Part shown: piece by piece, positions 16,701-26,158 of the stretch
Position numbering within the stretch: position 1 is the first letter of the stretch
Layout: every line of letters begins with the position of its first letter
Source of the DNA: Nitrosomonas sp. Nm84
GTDB lineage: Bacteria > Pseudomonadota > Gammaproteobacteria > Burkholderiales > Nitrosomonadaceae
Reading direction: 5' to 3'
Assembly: GCF_003201565.1 (NCBI RefSeq)
Contig: NZ_QJJP01000003.1
Span: 1 to 64,000, forward strand
DNA: 64,000 nt
Notes under the pieces: generated by a model
The model's database searches: none
Seen by the model: the letters and a program-made list of their open reading frames with translations, nothing else
What the model was told of the DNA's origin: nothing
Program-made: the position numbers and the translations under genes

Positions 16701-17956
16701 TAGCTCGAGTACCGGGTAAATCCCGAGATTTCTACCAACATATCAGAAAAACCATCGCCATTGATGTCTCCTGCACTGCTGACCGAGGAACTCGAGGCAG
16801 ATGATTCATCCATGCGAAAGCCATTGCTGCCATCGAGAGTAGATAAATCCAGCGTGGCATCAAAGCCGGAAGTCTTACCAAATACCACGTAATGGGCATC
16901 GCGAGAGAGCGTGTAGTATCCATAGCTGTACTTGTTGGCACCGGGAGCATCCACAATAACATCATCAAGTCCATCACCGTTGATATCCCCTGCGCTGCTG
17001 ACTGCGCTTCCCAAATGGTAATCCTCCGCCACGCCGTCCATGCGAAAACCATTATTGCCATCGAGAGTAGATAAATCCAGCGTGGCATCAAAACCGGAAG
17101 CCTGACCAAATACCACGTAACTGGAACCGGAATTCTCGCCGTGCGGGTCGGCGTCAGGCGCGCCGATAATCACATCATCAAAGCCATCGCCGTTGACGTC
17201 GCCGGCATCGCTGATCGAGAAGCCTAACTGGCCGCCTACTGTTACCCCATCCAGCAGAAAACCATTGCTGCCATCGAGGCTGGATAGATCCTGCGTGGCA
17301 TCAAAACCCGAAGTGCGCCCAAATACTACATAACTGGACCCGAAGCTATTGTCGTTCGAAGTATCACCAATGGCACGGATAAACATATCCTCCAGTCCAT
17401 CGCCATTAACGTCCCCTGCGTTAACGATTGTAGTCTGCGAATGATTATGGGATGTCTCCTCATCCACGCGGAAACCATTACTACCATCGAGGCTGGACAA
17501 ATCCAGCGCAGCGGAAAAACCGGAAGCCTTGCCAAACACCACATAGCTGGTTTCAAAACCATTGCTATGGCTGTACGCATCATGACCAAAGGTACGGACA
17601 AACAAATCATCAAAACCGTCGCCATTGATATCCCCTGCATCGCTGGATGAGATGCTCGAATAATCATATGTCGATTCCGTATTTACACGGAACCCATTGC
17701 TGCCGTCGAGGCTGGATAGATCCAGTGCAGCATCAAAATCGGTAGCTTTACCAAACACCACATAACTGGATCCTGAGGAGCTATCACCGTGCGGGTCACG
17801 GCCACTATCTTGGACAATCACATCATCAAAGCCATCCCCATTGATATCGCCTGCATTACTCACTGAACTGCCCGAATAGTCACTTGCCGCTGTTCCATCC
17901 AAACGAAAACCATTGCTGCCGTCGAGACTGGATAAATTGATTATTGCTGTAGCCAT
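13736..17956 (-). CDS. FG-GAP/RTX protein 1 (two modules, 8+7 blades)
   Basis: 1406 residues from ATG 17956 (GGAG 10 nt upstream), no signal peptide. Module 1 holds eight FG-GAP units of about 65 residues (about 1-575), each with the pattern LSSLDGSNGFRLDG, AGDxNGDGFDDVIVGA, GSSYVVFGKASGF. An RTX/linker domain (about 575-755) follows, then seven more blades (about 760-1230) and a C-terminal RTX domain of 167 residues with GGTGDDYIQV and GGSGNDTLHL, ending QNVAVDFA. FG-GAP units build integrin-like beta-propellers with Ca2+ in DxNxDGxxD loops. Residues at the tail suit type I secretion. Module 1 is the only one of the 14 in the family with eight blades and is the most diverged (irregular loops such as SYGYYTLSRDAH). 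Probably an extracellular adhesin or matrix protein. Confidence 0.85.
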   Translation of the reverse strand: MATAIINLSSLDGSNGFRLDGTAASDYSGSSVSNAGDINGDGFDDVIVQDSGRDPHGDSSSGSSYVVFGKATDFDAALDLSSLDGSNGFRVNTESTYDYSSISSSDAGDINGDGFDDLFVRTFGHDAYSHSNGFETSYVVFGKASGFSAALDLSSLDGSNGFRVDEETSHNHSQTTIVNAGDVNGDGLEDMFIRAIGDTSNDNSFGSSYVVFGRTSGFDATQDLSSLDGSNGFLLDGVTVGGQLGFSISDAGDVNGDGFDDVIIGAPDADPHGENSGSSYVVFGQASGFDATLDLSTLDGNNGFRMDGVAEDYHLGSAVSSAGDINGDGLDDVIVDAPGANKYSYGYYTLSRDAHYVVFGKTSGFDATLDLSTLDGSNGFRMDESSASSSSVSSAGDINGDGFSDMLVEISGFTRYSSYQAGYVVFGRASGFDATLDPSSLDGSNGFHLFAGDVSSVGQNPSMAFNSAGDINDDGFDDLIVGVVDADTNAYAGSSYVVFGQASGFSATLDLFDPDSNIGVRLEGAAASDESGSAVSHAGDVNGDGFDDVIIGAPRTDPNGNNSGSSYVLFGRSEFTNDKTIRGTAGNDKLTGTPAADRFEAGNGNDSMIGRGGADMFLGGDGDDTIAVADLSFQLADGGNDTDTLKLAGGGLNLDLANFHNAINDIESIDLTGNGDNTLTLSLPDLSSLFSLGTLTVDGNAGDRVIALTNGWTDGGVDGDYRIFLHSGAVLRVNREISADVPLATNVINLADLDGNNGFRLDGSANNSSGGSVSNAGDVNGDGFDDLIIGISSADPNDINAAGSSYVVFGKAGGFAATMDLASLDGSNGFRLNGVKDYDSSGRSVSSAGDVNGDGFDDVIVSAPDADPNGERSGSSYVVFGKAAGFDATLDLSSLDGSNGFRLDGVEDYDSSGESVSSAGDVNGDGFDDVIVGAPGEFYSDSQVSGASYVVFGQASGFDATLDLSSLDGSNGFRLDGVEANDRSGYSVNTAGDVNGDGFDDVIVGATDADPNGIHNAGSSYVVFGKATGFDAAMDLSSLDGNNGFRLDGEEAGDISGFSVSNAGDVNSDGFDDVIVGAPNANPNGDYSGSSYVVFGKAAGFDAAINLSSLDGNNGFRLDGVTEDVFSGRSISSAGDVNGDGFDDVLVGVSFDGPYNNSGSTYVVFGKVSGFAAAMDLSSLDGNNGIRLDGVTAFGESGASVSDAGDVNGDGFDDLMVGGISGSSYVIFGRSDFGGGGGGNVIAGTPGNDVLKGTSAADIFEAGDGNDKMIGRGGADVFHGGTGDDYIQVADLGFGSVDGGSGNDTLHLDGKDLNLDLASFSNKIHGIETICLYGRGDNTLTLTAEGLLNLSDTSNTLRINGNAGDHITVQDDGWVDGGPRGSGYYHVYTHDDAVLLVGQNVAVDFA

Positions 17957-18355
17957 GACCGATAATCTCCACAAAAGAATTAATCAACTAACAACTTGAA
18001 AAAAGTATCAGAAATATCGATATGTTATTTCAACAAGTAGGTAGCTGATGCTACGCTGAAAAAACTGCTTACCAATTACAAAGTTTTTGTAATTGCTATC
18101 AATTTTAAGGTATTTTGGATAATTCCACTGACGTCATTCCAAACGCAGTGAGGAATCTTATGGAATCAGCAGTATGGATTTTCTGCTGTGCTTGAAGTGA
18201 CAGGCGTTCTACGCTTCTTATCAAATCATCGCAAAACGCATTCGAAGCAAAACCAATTGCCGCGCAAAAACAGGCCAGAAAATGCGAGGTATACGCAATA
18301 AATGCGCATTTCAAGCCCGTTTTAAACACCGCAGCGGCAATGCAGATAGTTTTTG
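17957..18355. other. Intergenic region between FG-GAP genes 1 and 2
   Basis: About 400 bp with no convincing gene. It holds the leader of gene 1, a dispersed inverted repeat (18133-18201) and AT-rich sequence. It differs entirely from the near-identical spacers of the 31-53 kb cluster, so gene 1 probably has its own promoter here. Confidence 0.5.
18133..18201. repeat. GTCATTCCGAG-type inverted repeat, copy 3
   Basis: Left arm gtcattccaaacgcagtgag (from 18133) and right arm ending cttgaagtgac (18201) are imperfect reverse complements. Same family as at 3804 and 13653. Confidence 0.5.
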
Positions 18356-20365
18356 TTAAGCAAAATCCACCGTCACATTTTGCCCCACCAGCAATACCGC
18401 GTCGTCATGGGTATACACATGGTAATAACCGGAACCGCGATCGCCACCGTCGACCCAGCCGCTATCTTCCACAATGATGTGGCCTGCGTCATTGCCGTTG
18501 ACTCTCAGGGTATTGCTGGTATCCGACAGATTGAGCAAGCCTTCTGCGGTTAATGTCAGCGTGTTATCGCCCTTGCCGAACAAACACAAGGTTTCGATGC
18601 CGCTGATGCTGGCGCCGGAATCCGCCAAGTTGAGATTCAGACCGTTACCGGCAAGATGCAGCACATCGTTGTTGCCCGCACCGCCATCGACCAATGTAAA
18701 ATCGAGATCGGCCACGGTAATCTTGTCATTGCCCGCGCCCGCCTTAAAGGTATCCGCCCCGCCACGGCCGATCATTTGATCGTTGCCATCGCCCGCTTCA
18801 AAGGTTTCTGCCGCCGGGGTGCCTTTGAGAATGTCATCTCCCGGCGTGCCCGCAATCACATTGTCACCGCCAAAGTTGCTTCTGCCAAATACCACGTAAC
18901 TGGAGCCGGAGACATCGCCGTTCGGGCCTGCTCCAAGAGCTCCGACGATCAAATCATCAAAGCCATCGCCATTGACATCCCCCGCACTGCTAACTGAATC
19001 GCCCGAAGTATCTCCTCGCGTCACGCCATCCAGGCGAAAACCGCTATTGCTATCGAGATTGGATAGATCCACCGTAGCACTGAAACCTCCAGCCTTCCCA
19101 AACACAACGCAGCTGGAACCAGAGAAGAAGTTACCGTTCGGGCTTGCGTGGGAAGCACCGACAACCACATCCGCAAAACCATCGCCATTGACATCCCCCG
19201 CACTACTGACAGAAACAACAGGACGACCTTCTATTGTTCCATCCATTCGAAAACCATTGCTGCCGTCGAGACCATCCAGATCCAGCGCGGCTTCAAAACC
19301 GGAAGCCTTGCCAAACACCACATAACTGGATCCGGAGATATCGTAATTCTGGTTTATTCCATAGGCACTGACTATTACATCATCAAAACCGTCGCCGTTG
19401 ACATCGCCTGCACTACTGACCGAATAACCTAGTCCATCATCCCTCGCTCTTGCGTCCAAACGAAAGCCGTTGCTGCCATCGAGGCTGGATAAGTCCAGCG
19501 CGGCACTGAAACCGGCGGCCTTGCCAAACACTACATAACTGGAACTGTCTACCTGTCCATACGAATTAGGAGCACCGACAATCACATCATCAAAACCGTC
19601 GCCGTTAACGTCTCCGGCATCGCTGACACTATTGCCTGATCTACCGAATCCCGCCTCTCCATTCAGACGGAAGCCATTGTTGCCATCGAGACTGGATAAA
19701 TCCAGCGTAGCAGCAAAACCGGAAGCCCTGCCAAAAACTACATAACTGGCACCAGCATTGTAAATGCCGTTGGGTGCCGCATAACTTGCACCGATGATTA
19801 CATCAGCAAAACCATCGCCGTTGACATCGCCTGCATTGCTGACCGAATTACCCGATCTATCCGACACCGCCTCTCCATTCAGGCGGAAGCCATTGTTGCC
19901 ATCGAGACTGGATAAATCCAGCGTAGCAGCAAAACCGGAAACCTTGCCAAACACTACATAACTGGATCCAGCGCCATAGATTCCGCTTGGGTCAGCGTGG
20001 TCCGCACCGACAAGTACATCATCGAAACCGTCCCCATTGACATCTCCGGCACTGCTGACACGTCTGCCCGAAGAATCATCTGCCGCCTCTCCATCCAGAC
20101 GGAAGCCGTTGCTGCCATCGAGACTGGACAAATTGAATGTGGCATCAAAACCGAAAGCCTTGCCAAACACTACGTAACTGGAGCCGGATCTCTCGCCATT
20201 CGGATCAGCACTGTCTGCACCGATAATCACATCACCAAAACCGTCTCCATTGACGTCTCCCGCATTGCTGACACTAAAGCCTGATCTATCACCCTTCGCC
20301 ACCCCATCCAAACGAAAACCATTACTACCATCAAGACTGGATAAATTAATTATTGTTGTTGCCAT
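18356..20365 (-). CDS. FG-GAP/RTX protein 2 (one module, 7 blades)
   Basis: 669 residues starting MATTIINLSSLDGSNG, with AGGAG 9 nt upstream of ATG 20365. Seven FG-GAP blades (1-485) each carry AGDVNGDGF-DV and SSYVVFG; the last blade ends SSYVVFGRSNFGG. The RTX domain (about 500-669) has GDGNDQMIGRGGADTFKAG and GAGNDKITV and ends QNVTVDFA. Its RTX segment differs from that of genes 3-8 (FKAGAGNDKITVADLDFTLV in place of FHGGAGDDYIQVADLGFGSV), so it is a separate branch with gene 1 as neighbour. No signal peptide; type I secretion and a Ca2+-stabilised propeller outside the cell are inferred from the family. Confidence 0.87.
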   Translation of the reverse strand: MATTIINLSSLDGSNGFRLDGVAKGDRSGFSVSNAGDVNGDGFGDVIIGADSADPNGERSGSSYVVFGKAFGFDATFNLSSLDGSNGFRLDGEAADDSSGRRVSSAGDVNGDGFDDVLVGADHADPSGIYGAGSSYVVFGKVSGFAATLDLSSLDGNNGFRLNGEAVSDRSGNSVSNAGDVNGDGFADVIIGASYAAPNGIYNAGASYVVFGRASGFAATLDLSSLDGNNGFRLNGEAGFGRSGNSVSDAGDVNGDGFDDVIVGAPNSYGQVDSSSYVVFGKAAGFSAALDLSSLDGSNGFRLDARARDDGLGYSVSSAGDVNGDGFDDVIVSAYGINQNYDISGSSYVVFGKASGFEAALDLDGLDGSNGFRMDGTIEGRPVVSVSSAGDVNGDGFADVVVGASHASPNGNFFSGSSCVVFGKAGGFSATVDLSNLDSNSGFRLDGVTRGDTSGDSVSSAGDVNGDGFDDLIVGALGAGPNGDVSGSSYVVFGRSNFGGDNVIAGTPGDDILKGTPAAETFEAGDGNDQMIGRGGADTFKAGAGNDKITVADLDFTLVDGGAGNNDVLHLAGNGLNLNLADSGASISGIETLCLFGKGDNTLTLTAEGLLNLSDTSNTLRVNGNDAGHIIVEDSGWVDGGDRGSGYYHVYTHDDAVLLVGQNVTVDFA

Positions 20366-20510
20366 GATAAGAACTCCTTCAAAGAATTTATCAGGAATTT
20401 ACCTGAAAAAAGCATCTAATCCGCTATTTTATAAAGTAACGAGGTCAATGTACGCTTGGAAAATTCTGCTGGCAAGCGAGCCTGCTTAATGTCTTTCCTT
20501 GAAATAACCT

Positions 20511-21560
20511 TTATTGCCTACTGCCATGCATCATCGTTGCATAGTCGATGAACATTTCTTCCAGGAACAGGCGGGGATTCAGCGGGTGGTGGGACAATCG
20601 TTGTTTGGTATTTAGAGTACGCGCAAAAGTAATGCATTCCAGCAAATCAAACTGCCCACTCAACGCTTGGATGGTAGCCAGTTGATTCAAATAGTAGCGG
20701 ATTTTTCCAGTGGTGCGATAACTGATCAAGTCATAACACCATTTTTGCAACCAACTGACGACGACAGATAAAGCTGTCTGCTGCAAGGCCTCAGCCAGAG
20801 AAAGCGCATCCAGCCGCTTGGAATCAGCGATGTGTTGGATAAATTGCTGGTATTGCGCTACATTTTCTCCTTGATCGAACTGCTGTGCCGACAAGGGAGA
20901 AAAGCCGGCGGCTGCGAGGCAGGCTTGCGGATCATTGATCGCATGCTGCTTTAGCCACGCAATGGAAGTTTCAATGTCCGGGACCGGCATTGCGATTTGC
21001 TGGCAGCGGCTGCGTATGGTCGGCAATACATGCTGCGTTTGATGCGTTACCAGAATAAACAACACATTGGCCGGCGGTTCTTCCAACTTCTTGAGCAGTG
21101 CATTGGCTGCCGCTCTATTCATGGTTTCGGCGGGATAAATCAGGATAATCTTGTAACCATCCTGATGCCCGGTCATGTAGACAAAATCGGTGAGTTTGCG
21201 GATTTGCTCGATACTGATTTGCTGGCTGGCACTTTTCTTGGTCGTAGCACTGCCGGATTTCTCGTCACTTTCTTCTTTCTCGCTCGACTCACCAGAGTGG
21301 ACCGCTAGCGCCTCCGGCATCACCTGATAAAAATTGGGGTGCCCATGCTGCTCAAACCATCCGCAACTTGAACATTCCCCACAAGCCTTTTGTTCTGCTG
21401 TGGGCGCTGTGCATAGCAATGATTTCGCCAGATGACGTGCAAAACCGTACTTGCCGATGCCCTTTTTCCCTTTTAGCAGCAATGCGTGACCCCGGAATTG
21501 ACGGTTCTGCGTCAATTTCTGCCAGATGCCCTGCTGCCAGCTATAAATATCACTCATCAT
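20511..21560 (-). CDS. holB: DNA polymerase III subunit delta'
   Basis: About 349 residues from the ATG pair at 21560/21557, overlapping the end of tmk by about 10 nt. AAA+ clamp-loader fold: [19 protein letters not shown] (P-loop region), zinc-binding Cys cluster ([19 protein letters not shown]), [11 protein letters not shown] and the SRC motif TIRSRCQQ. Delta' is the rigid stator of the clamp loader that opens the beta clamp. A Ser/Glu/Lys-rich insertion ([20 protein letters not shown]) before the sensor region looks like a lineage-specific disordered loop. The tmk-holB pair is a standard bacterial operon. Confidence 0.93.
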   Translation of the reverse strand: MMSDIYSWQQGIWQKLTQNRQFRGHALLLKGKKGIGKYGFARHLAKSLLCTAPTAEQKACGECSSCGWFEQHGHPNFYQVMPEALAVHSGESSEKEESDEKSGSATTKKSASQQISIEQIRKLTDFVYMTGHQDGYKIILIYPAETMNRAAANALLKKLEEPPANVLFILVTHQTQHVLPTIRSRCQQIAMPVPDIETSIAWLKQHAINDPQACLAAAGFSPLSAQQFDQGENVAQYQQFIQHIADSKRLDALSLAEALQQTALSVVVSWLQKWCYDLISYRTTGKIRYYLNQLATIQALSGQFDLLECITFARTLNTKQRLSHHPLNPRLFLEEMFIDYATMMHGSRQ

Positions 21561-22176
21561 GCAATAAATGCTGTAGAACTTGCTCAACCGCAATTTTGAC
21601 TTCGGATAACGATTGGCTGCTATCGATCTGCTTGATGCGATCAGGAAACTGCTTGGCTCTGGTTAAATAGGCCGCACGCACCCGCTGGAAAAAGTCAGTC
21701 TGTTCTTGCTCAAATCGATCGGAAACCTTGATTTGACTCACGCGTTGCTGCCCCACGTCGACAGGTACATCGAAGTACAGCGTTAAATCGGGCTGCAGCG
21801 TACCTTGCGTCCAGTGTTCCAGGATAGCCAGTTTCTCGCTATCCAATCCTCTGCCGCCGCCTTGATAGGCAAAACTGGCATCGGTAAAGCGATCGGATAT
21901 GACCCATTGGCCTTGCGCCAAACTCGGCAGAATCACTTTGTCAAGGTGCTCACGGCGCGCGGCGAACATCAGTAACGCTTCCGTTTCAGCATGCATGGCG
22001 ATGGATTTATCCAGTAACAAAGCGCGCAACTGCTCACCCAAAAGTGTTCCGCCCGGTTCCCGCGTAACCACAGTTTGTAATCCCGCACGCTGCAATAATT
22101 CGATGATCCAGGCAAGCTGAGTCGATTTACCCGCGCCGTCAATGCCCTCCAGCGTAATGAATTTGCCCTGTGTCAT
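21550..22176 (-). CDS. tmk: Thymidylate kinase
   Basis: 208 residues from ATG 22176 ([20 protein letters not shown]). An in-frame TTG six codons upstream is possible, but the family starts near the ATG. It has the P-loop [11 protein letters not shown] motif [17 protein letters not shown] and the LID region, as in dTMP kinases that convert dTMP to dTDP with ATP. The stop overlaps the holB start, so translation is coupled. Divergent from ampD with about 75 nt between. Confidence 0.95.
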   Translation of the reverse strand: MTQGKFITLEGIDGAGKSTQLAWIIELLQRAGLQTVVTREPGGTLLGEQLRALLLDKSIAMHAETEALLMFAARREHLDKVILPSLAQGQWVISDRFTDASFAYQGGGRGLDSEKLAILEHWTQGTLQPDLTLYFDVPVDVGQQRVSQIKVSDRFEQEQTDFFQRVRAAYLTRAKQFPDRIKQIDSSQSLSEVKIAVEQVLQHLLHDE

Positions 22177-22251
22177 GTGTTTTTCTGTTTTCAAGTGTTA
22201 TGAAGGTAAGCTACCATGCACGATCAGTTAATCATCCGTCCATTTTAACGC

Positions 22252-22821
22252 ATGCAAATAGATGCCGCAGGCCTACTGGATACTGCCCAGTTTATCGCTT
22301 CCCCGAATTTTGACGAACGACCGGCAGGTACTCACATCAGCTTACTGGTGATCCATAACATCAGCCTGCCGCCGAATGAATTTGGCGGCAATGGCGTACT
22401 TGAACTGTTCACAAATCAAATCGACCCGTACGCGCATCCTTATTACCAGTCGTTGCAGGGATTGAAGGTATCCGCACATTTTTTCATCCGCCGTGATGGC
22501 TTGATCATACAGTTTGTGCCTTGCAACATGCGCGCCTGGCACGCAGGCGTATCCAGCTGGCAAGGTAAGGAGCGGTGCAACGATTTTTCGATTGGCATTG
22601 AACTGGAAGGTAGCGACACCATGCCTTTTACCGATGCCCAATATGCAATGCTGATTGCAGTAACGCAATGTTTATGCAGTCGATATCCCATCCAGCATAT
22701 CGTCGGGCATGCAGACATCGCCCCTGGTCGCAAAACCGATCCTGGACCGCGTTTCGATTGGCAAAAATATGCCAGCAGCTTGGGCGATCATGAATATCTC
22801 AAAACCATTTCATGTTCCTGA
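22252..22821 (+). CDS. ampD: 1,6-anhydro-N-acetylmuramyl-L-alanine amidase
   Basis: 189 residues, no signal peptide, so cytoplasmic. N-acetylmuramoyl-L-alanine amidase type 2 fold with zinc ligands in LVIHNISLPP (His), IVGHADIAPGRKTDPGP (His and Asp). Also seen are NFDERP and HFFIRRDGLIIQFVP, as in AmpD. It cleaves the peptide from anhydro-muropeptides during cell-wall recycling. No ampE follows; the convergent gene on the other side is a sugar-phosphate mutarotase. Confidence 0.94.
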   Translation: MQIDAAGLLDTAQFIASPNFDERPAGTHISLLVIHNISLPPNEFGGNGVLELFTNQIDPYAHPYYQSLQGLKVSAHFFIRRDGLIIQFVPCNMRAWHAGVSSWQGKERCNDFSIGIELEGSDTMPFTDAQYAMLIAVTQCLCSRYPIQHIVGHADIAPGRKTDPGPRFDWQKYASSLGDHEYLKTISCS

Positions 22822-22868
22822 TGATGAGGCATCCGCACACCTCACCATCCGGTATTAGAAACCCATGA

Positions 22869-23777
22869 CTAGTTGCGTATCACTCGATAATTAGCAACCA
22901 ATCGGCATTCGCTTCCCGGTGCAACTTCCACCACATCGTTGGCGGCATTGGTCGTTTCAACACATAGCAAACGTTGGTAATCCGCATCTTCCAGATCGGC
23001 CATTTCCTTGGATATTTTCTCCCAGGGATTCCACACCACAGCGGTTTTGCTGCTTTGTGAAGTGATCTGGATACGACGGTTCAATGTGCTATCCTCGATG
23101 ATCATGGTATTGCCGACATCTAAATAGATACGATCCACTTCCGAATCGATGGTCACTGCGCCTGATTGCTGCTTTTGCGCATTGCTGCCGCCTACTTTGT
23201 CAATATAATTGCAGCCTTCCAGGCCAAGCACTTTGGCTTGCGCAATATTGCCAACCTTGAAGTAAGTATGAAACGCTTGCGTAATGGAAAATTTTTCTTT
23301 CCCTGTGTTGCGGGTCATCAAGGATAGATTCAAGGAATCGCCGATGATAATCTCCTGATTCAAGATAAAGGAATGTGGCCAGATAGCCTGGGTTTCTGGA
23401 GTATCCGTCAGACCCAGCGTGATGACGATGTCGCCATTTATAGTGGCTTGCGTTGCAATGACATTCCACGGACGATTGCGTACAAAGCCATGTCCCGGAC
23501 GTCCTTTGCCTTCCGGATCGGCACCAAACCATGGCCAGCAAATCGGTACGCCGCCTTTAATTGCTTTACCGTCCTGATAATAAGCTTTTTCGCTCAAAAA
23601 CATCACATCTTCCGGCTCGTTGCCGGGTTTAAATGACAGCACCTGTCCGGCATGGATCGATATCAGTGCTTTGGCTTTGGCGCTATTGACCTGAATCATC
23701 GGTAATCCGCCCTTGCCTACTACGAATTCAAGTTGACCTGCAATACCGAATTGCGCGTTGAGTTGTTCGATAGTCAT
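22869..23777 (-). CDS. D-hexose-6-phosphate mutarotase (YeaD family)
   Basis: 302 residues of galactose-mutarotase-like beta-sandwich. It has HAGQVLSF, GGVPICWPWFG, GHGFVRNRPW (His/Arg in the active site), AFHTYFKVG and a Glu near the C-terminus (CVETTNAA), as in YeaD-type enzymes that equilibrate the alpha and beta anomers of glucose-6-phosphate. AAGGA lies 6 nt before the ATG. It is the last gene of a leftward series queG-purT-mutarotase with gaps of about 30 nt. Confidence 0.88.
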   Translation of the reverse strand: MTIEQLNAQFGIAGQLEFVVGKGGLPMIQVNSAKAKALISIHAGQVLSFKPGNEPEDVMFLSEKAYYQDGKAIKGGVPICWPWFGADPEGKGRPGHGFVRNRPWNVIATQATINGDIVITLGLTDTPETQAIWPHSFILNQEIIIGDSLNLSLMTRNTGKEKFSITQAFHTYFKVGNIAQAKVLGLEGCNYIDKVGGSNAQKQQSGAVTIDSEVDRIYLDVGNTMIIEDSTLNRRIQITSQSSKTAVVWNPWEKISKEMADLEDADYQRLLCVETTNAANDVVEVAPGSECRLVANYRVIRN

Positions 23778-23809
23778 GATTTTCCTTTTTTAAGTTGTTG
23801 TTTGATTTT

Positions 23810-25021
23810 CTATTCTTGAATGGGTTTGACTCGGCTGGCTGCAAGTTTAGCACGGCTCCGCGCTTCATCTGTATGGGTGCCGTTCGCCAAAGCGACTCCC
23901 ATGCGTCGTTGCACAAAAGATTCCGGTTTGCCAAATAAGCGCAAGTCACTTTGCGGCACACTGAGCGCTTCAACCACGCCGGAAAACGCAATGCCTTGGG
24001 CTTCCAGTTGGCCATAAATCACCGCACTGGCACCCGGCGCCTGCAAGGAGGCATCCACTGGCAGTCCCAAGATGGCGCGCGCATGCAAATCAAATTCACT
24101 CTGCCGTTGGCTGCACATCGTCACCATACCGGTGTCATGCGGTCGCGGACTGACTTCACTGAACCAGACTTCGTCGCCTTTGATGAATAATTCCACGCCA
24201 AAAATACCCAAACCGCCGAGATCATCGGTTATTTTCTTGGCAATTTCACGTGCACGTTGCAATGCCAGCGGTGTCATCGCTTGCGGCTGCCAGCTTTCGA
24301 CGTAATCGCCATGCACTTGCACATGCCCGATCGGTTCGCAGAAATGCGCTTGCACGACACCGTTGGCATCCAGCGCACGCACGGTCAGTTGTGTGATTTC
24401 ATAATCAAAGTGAATTATCCCTTCGACAATCACCCGCCCTTGATCCACCCGGCTGCCGCTTGCGGCGTAACGCCAGGCCGCTTCAACTGCTTCGGCGGTG
24501 TCAATACGTGATTGTCCTTTGCCGGAAGAAGACATCACCGGTTTGACTATACACGGATAACCGATCTTGCCATCAATCACCGCGCGCAATTCGTCCAAAC
24601 TGTTGGCAAAAGCGTAAGGCGACGTCGGCAAGCTTAATGTTTCCGCTGCCAGGCAACGAATGCCTTCGCGATTCATAGTTAATTTGGCGGCGCGCGCGGT
24701 TGGAATCACTGTCGCCAATCCTATTTGTTCAATTTCAATCAACATCTCGGTGGCGATGGCTTCAATTTCCGGCACGATAATGTCGGGACGTTCCTGCTCC
24801 ACCAGGGCACGTAATGCCTTGCCGTCCGCCATATTGATCACATGCGAGCGATGCGCCACCTGATGTCCCGGTGCATTGGCATAGCGATCCACCGCAATGG
24901 TTTCGACGCCAAGCCGCTGCAGCGCGATAATGACTTCCTTACCAAGTTCACCACTACCCAGCAACATGACTTTGGTTGCTGACGGACTCAGCGGTGTGCC
25001 AATCACTGATCGTTTATTCAT
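23810..25021 (-). CDS. purT: Formate-dependent phosphoribosylglycinamide formyltransferase
   Basis: 403 residues, ATP-grasp enzyme: [13 protein letters not shown] (N-domain), [23 protein letters not shown] (ATP loop), [20 protein letters not shown] (metal ligands) and a C-terminal barrel. PurT makes formyl-GAR from GAR, formate and ATP in purine synthesis, without folate. Length and motifs match the E. coli protein closely ([15 protein letters not shown]). It is placed between queG and the mutarotase gene. Confidence 0.95.
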   Translation of the reverse strand: MNKRSVIGTPLSPSATKVMLLGSGELGKEVIIALQRLGVETIAVDRYANAPGHQVAHRSHVINMADGKALRALVEQERPDIIVPEIEAIATEMLIEIEQIGLATVIPTARAAKLTMNREGIRCLAAETLSLPTSPYAFANSLDELRAVIDGKIGYPCIVKPVMSSSGKGQSRIDTAEAVEAAWRYAASGSRVDQGRVIVEGIIHFDYEITQLTVRALDANGVVQAHFCEPIGHVQVHGDYVESWQPQAMTPLALQRAREIAKKITDDLGGLGIFGVELFIKGDEVWFSEVSPRPHDTGMVTMCSQRQSEFDLHARAILGLPVDASLQAPGASAVIYGQLEAQGIAFSGVVEALSVPQSDLRLFGKPESFVQRRMGVALANGTHTDEARSRAKLAASRVKPIQE

Positions 25022-25051
25022 CGTATGTTATGCTGTTTCAAAATTACTGTT

Positions 25052-26158
25052 TTATTGTTCTGTTCTTTTTTTGTCCTGCTGTTGTAACGCCCACTGCACG
25101 TGTTCGCGCACCAAAGCCGATGCATCATCCAACCGGGCTTGCAATGCCGTGACAATCTCGCCGGAATACGGCGCGTTACCCAGACCGACGGCGATATTGC
25201 GCAACCATTGCTGGTGACCGATGCGGCGGATTGGCGTGCCGGCCAGTTTGGTTTCAAATGTTTCCTGATCCCAACTGAATAACGCAATCAACGATACATC
25301 ATCCAGGCCATTCCGTACATGAAAGTCATTTTCATTGGTGATCCTGGCAAATTTATTCCATGGACACACCAACTGGCAATCATCGCACCCATAGATTCGA
25401 TTGCCAATTAGCGGACGCAACGATTCCGGAATGCTGCTTTTCAATTCGATGGTCAAATAAGAAATACAGCGCCGGGCATCCAACTCATACGGCGCAATGA
25501 TGGCTTGCGTTGGGCATATATCGATACATTTGGAACAACTACCGCAATAATCTCCAGTTGTCTCATCAACGGGCAGCGGTAAATCCGTATACATTTCACC
25601 GAGAAAAAACATCGAACCTGCTTGACGCGACAACAATAAGGTATGTTTGCCGCGCCAGCCCAGACCGGCTTTCTGCGCCCATGCCACTTCCATCACCGGT
25701 GCACTATCCGAAAAAACCCGGTAATTGAATTGCCCTACTGCTGCAGTGATTTTATCAGCCAATCGTTGCAAGCGTGCGCGCATGACCTTGTGGTAATCAC
25801 GCCCCAATGCATAACGTGAAATAAAGGCTTGGTCCCCCATGTTGATCACATCCCAGCTTTTCTTGGTAGCAGGCGGAGAGTAATTCATACACACCGAAAT
25901 AATCCGTTGCGTTCCGGGCTCGAGCTCAGCGGGACGAGTACGCTTGGTGCCATGTTTCGCCATATAATCCATGTCGCCGTGATATCCTTTATCCAACCAC
26001 TGGAACAACCCGGATTCCACTGCGGACATATCAGCACCGGCATCCGCGATACAGGTATCCTGAAAACCAAGTTCCTTGCTCCACGCTTTAATGGCGGTCG
26101 CCAAAGCAATGTAATCAGGCAATTTATTCGTTGAGGTATTTTCTTGCATAACATTCAT
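25052..26158 (-). CDS. queG: Epoxyqueuosine reductase
   Basis: 368 residues (365 if the internal ATG at 26149 is used, which has a better-placed GAAG). Cobalamin-dependent enzyme with two 4Fe-4S sets: CGSCSKCIDICPTQAI and CDDCQLVCPWNKFA. A GWRGKHTLLLS motif precedes them and a HEAT-like C-terminal part follows. QueG reduces epoxyqueuosine to queuosine in tRNA wobble positions. Its start region overlaps the start of tsaE on the other strand, so each gene's promoter must lie inside its neighbour. Confidence 0.94.
   Translation of the reverse strand: MNVMQENTSTNKLPDYIALATAIKAWSKELGFQDTCIADAGADMSAVESGLFQWLDKGYHGDMDYMAKHGTKRTRPAELEPGTQRIISVCMNYSPPATKKSWDVINMGDQAFISRYALGRDYHKVMRARLQRLADKITAAVGQFNYRVFSDSAPVMEVAWAQKAGLGWRGKHTLLLSRQAGSMFFLGEMYTDLPLPVDETTGDYCGSCSKCIDICPTQAIIAPYELDARRCISYLTIELKSSIPESLRPLIGNRIYGCDDCQLVCPWNKFARITNENDFHVRNGLDDVSLIALFSWDQETFETKLAGTPIRRIGHQQWLRNIAVGLGNAPYSGEIVTALQARLDDASALVREHVQWALQQQDKKRTEQ

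Noticed and set aside
18105-18329. Leftward 74-codon frame between FG-GAP genes 1 and 2
   Set aside because: It runs through the dispersed inverted repeat (the FLTAFGMT part is repeat-derived) and has no ribosome binding site.
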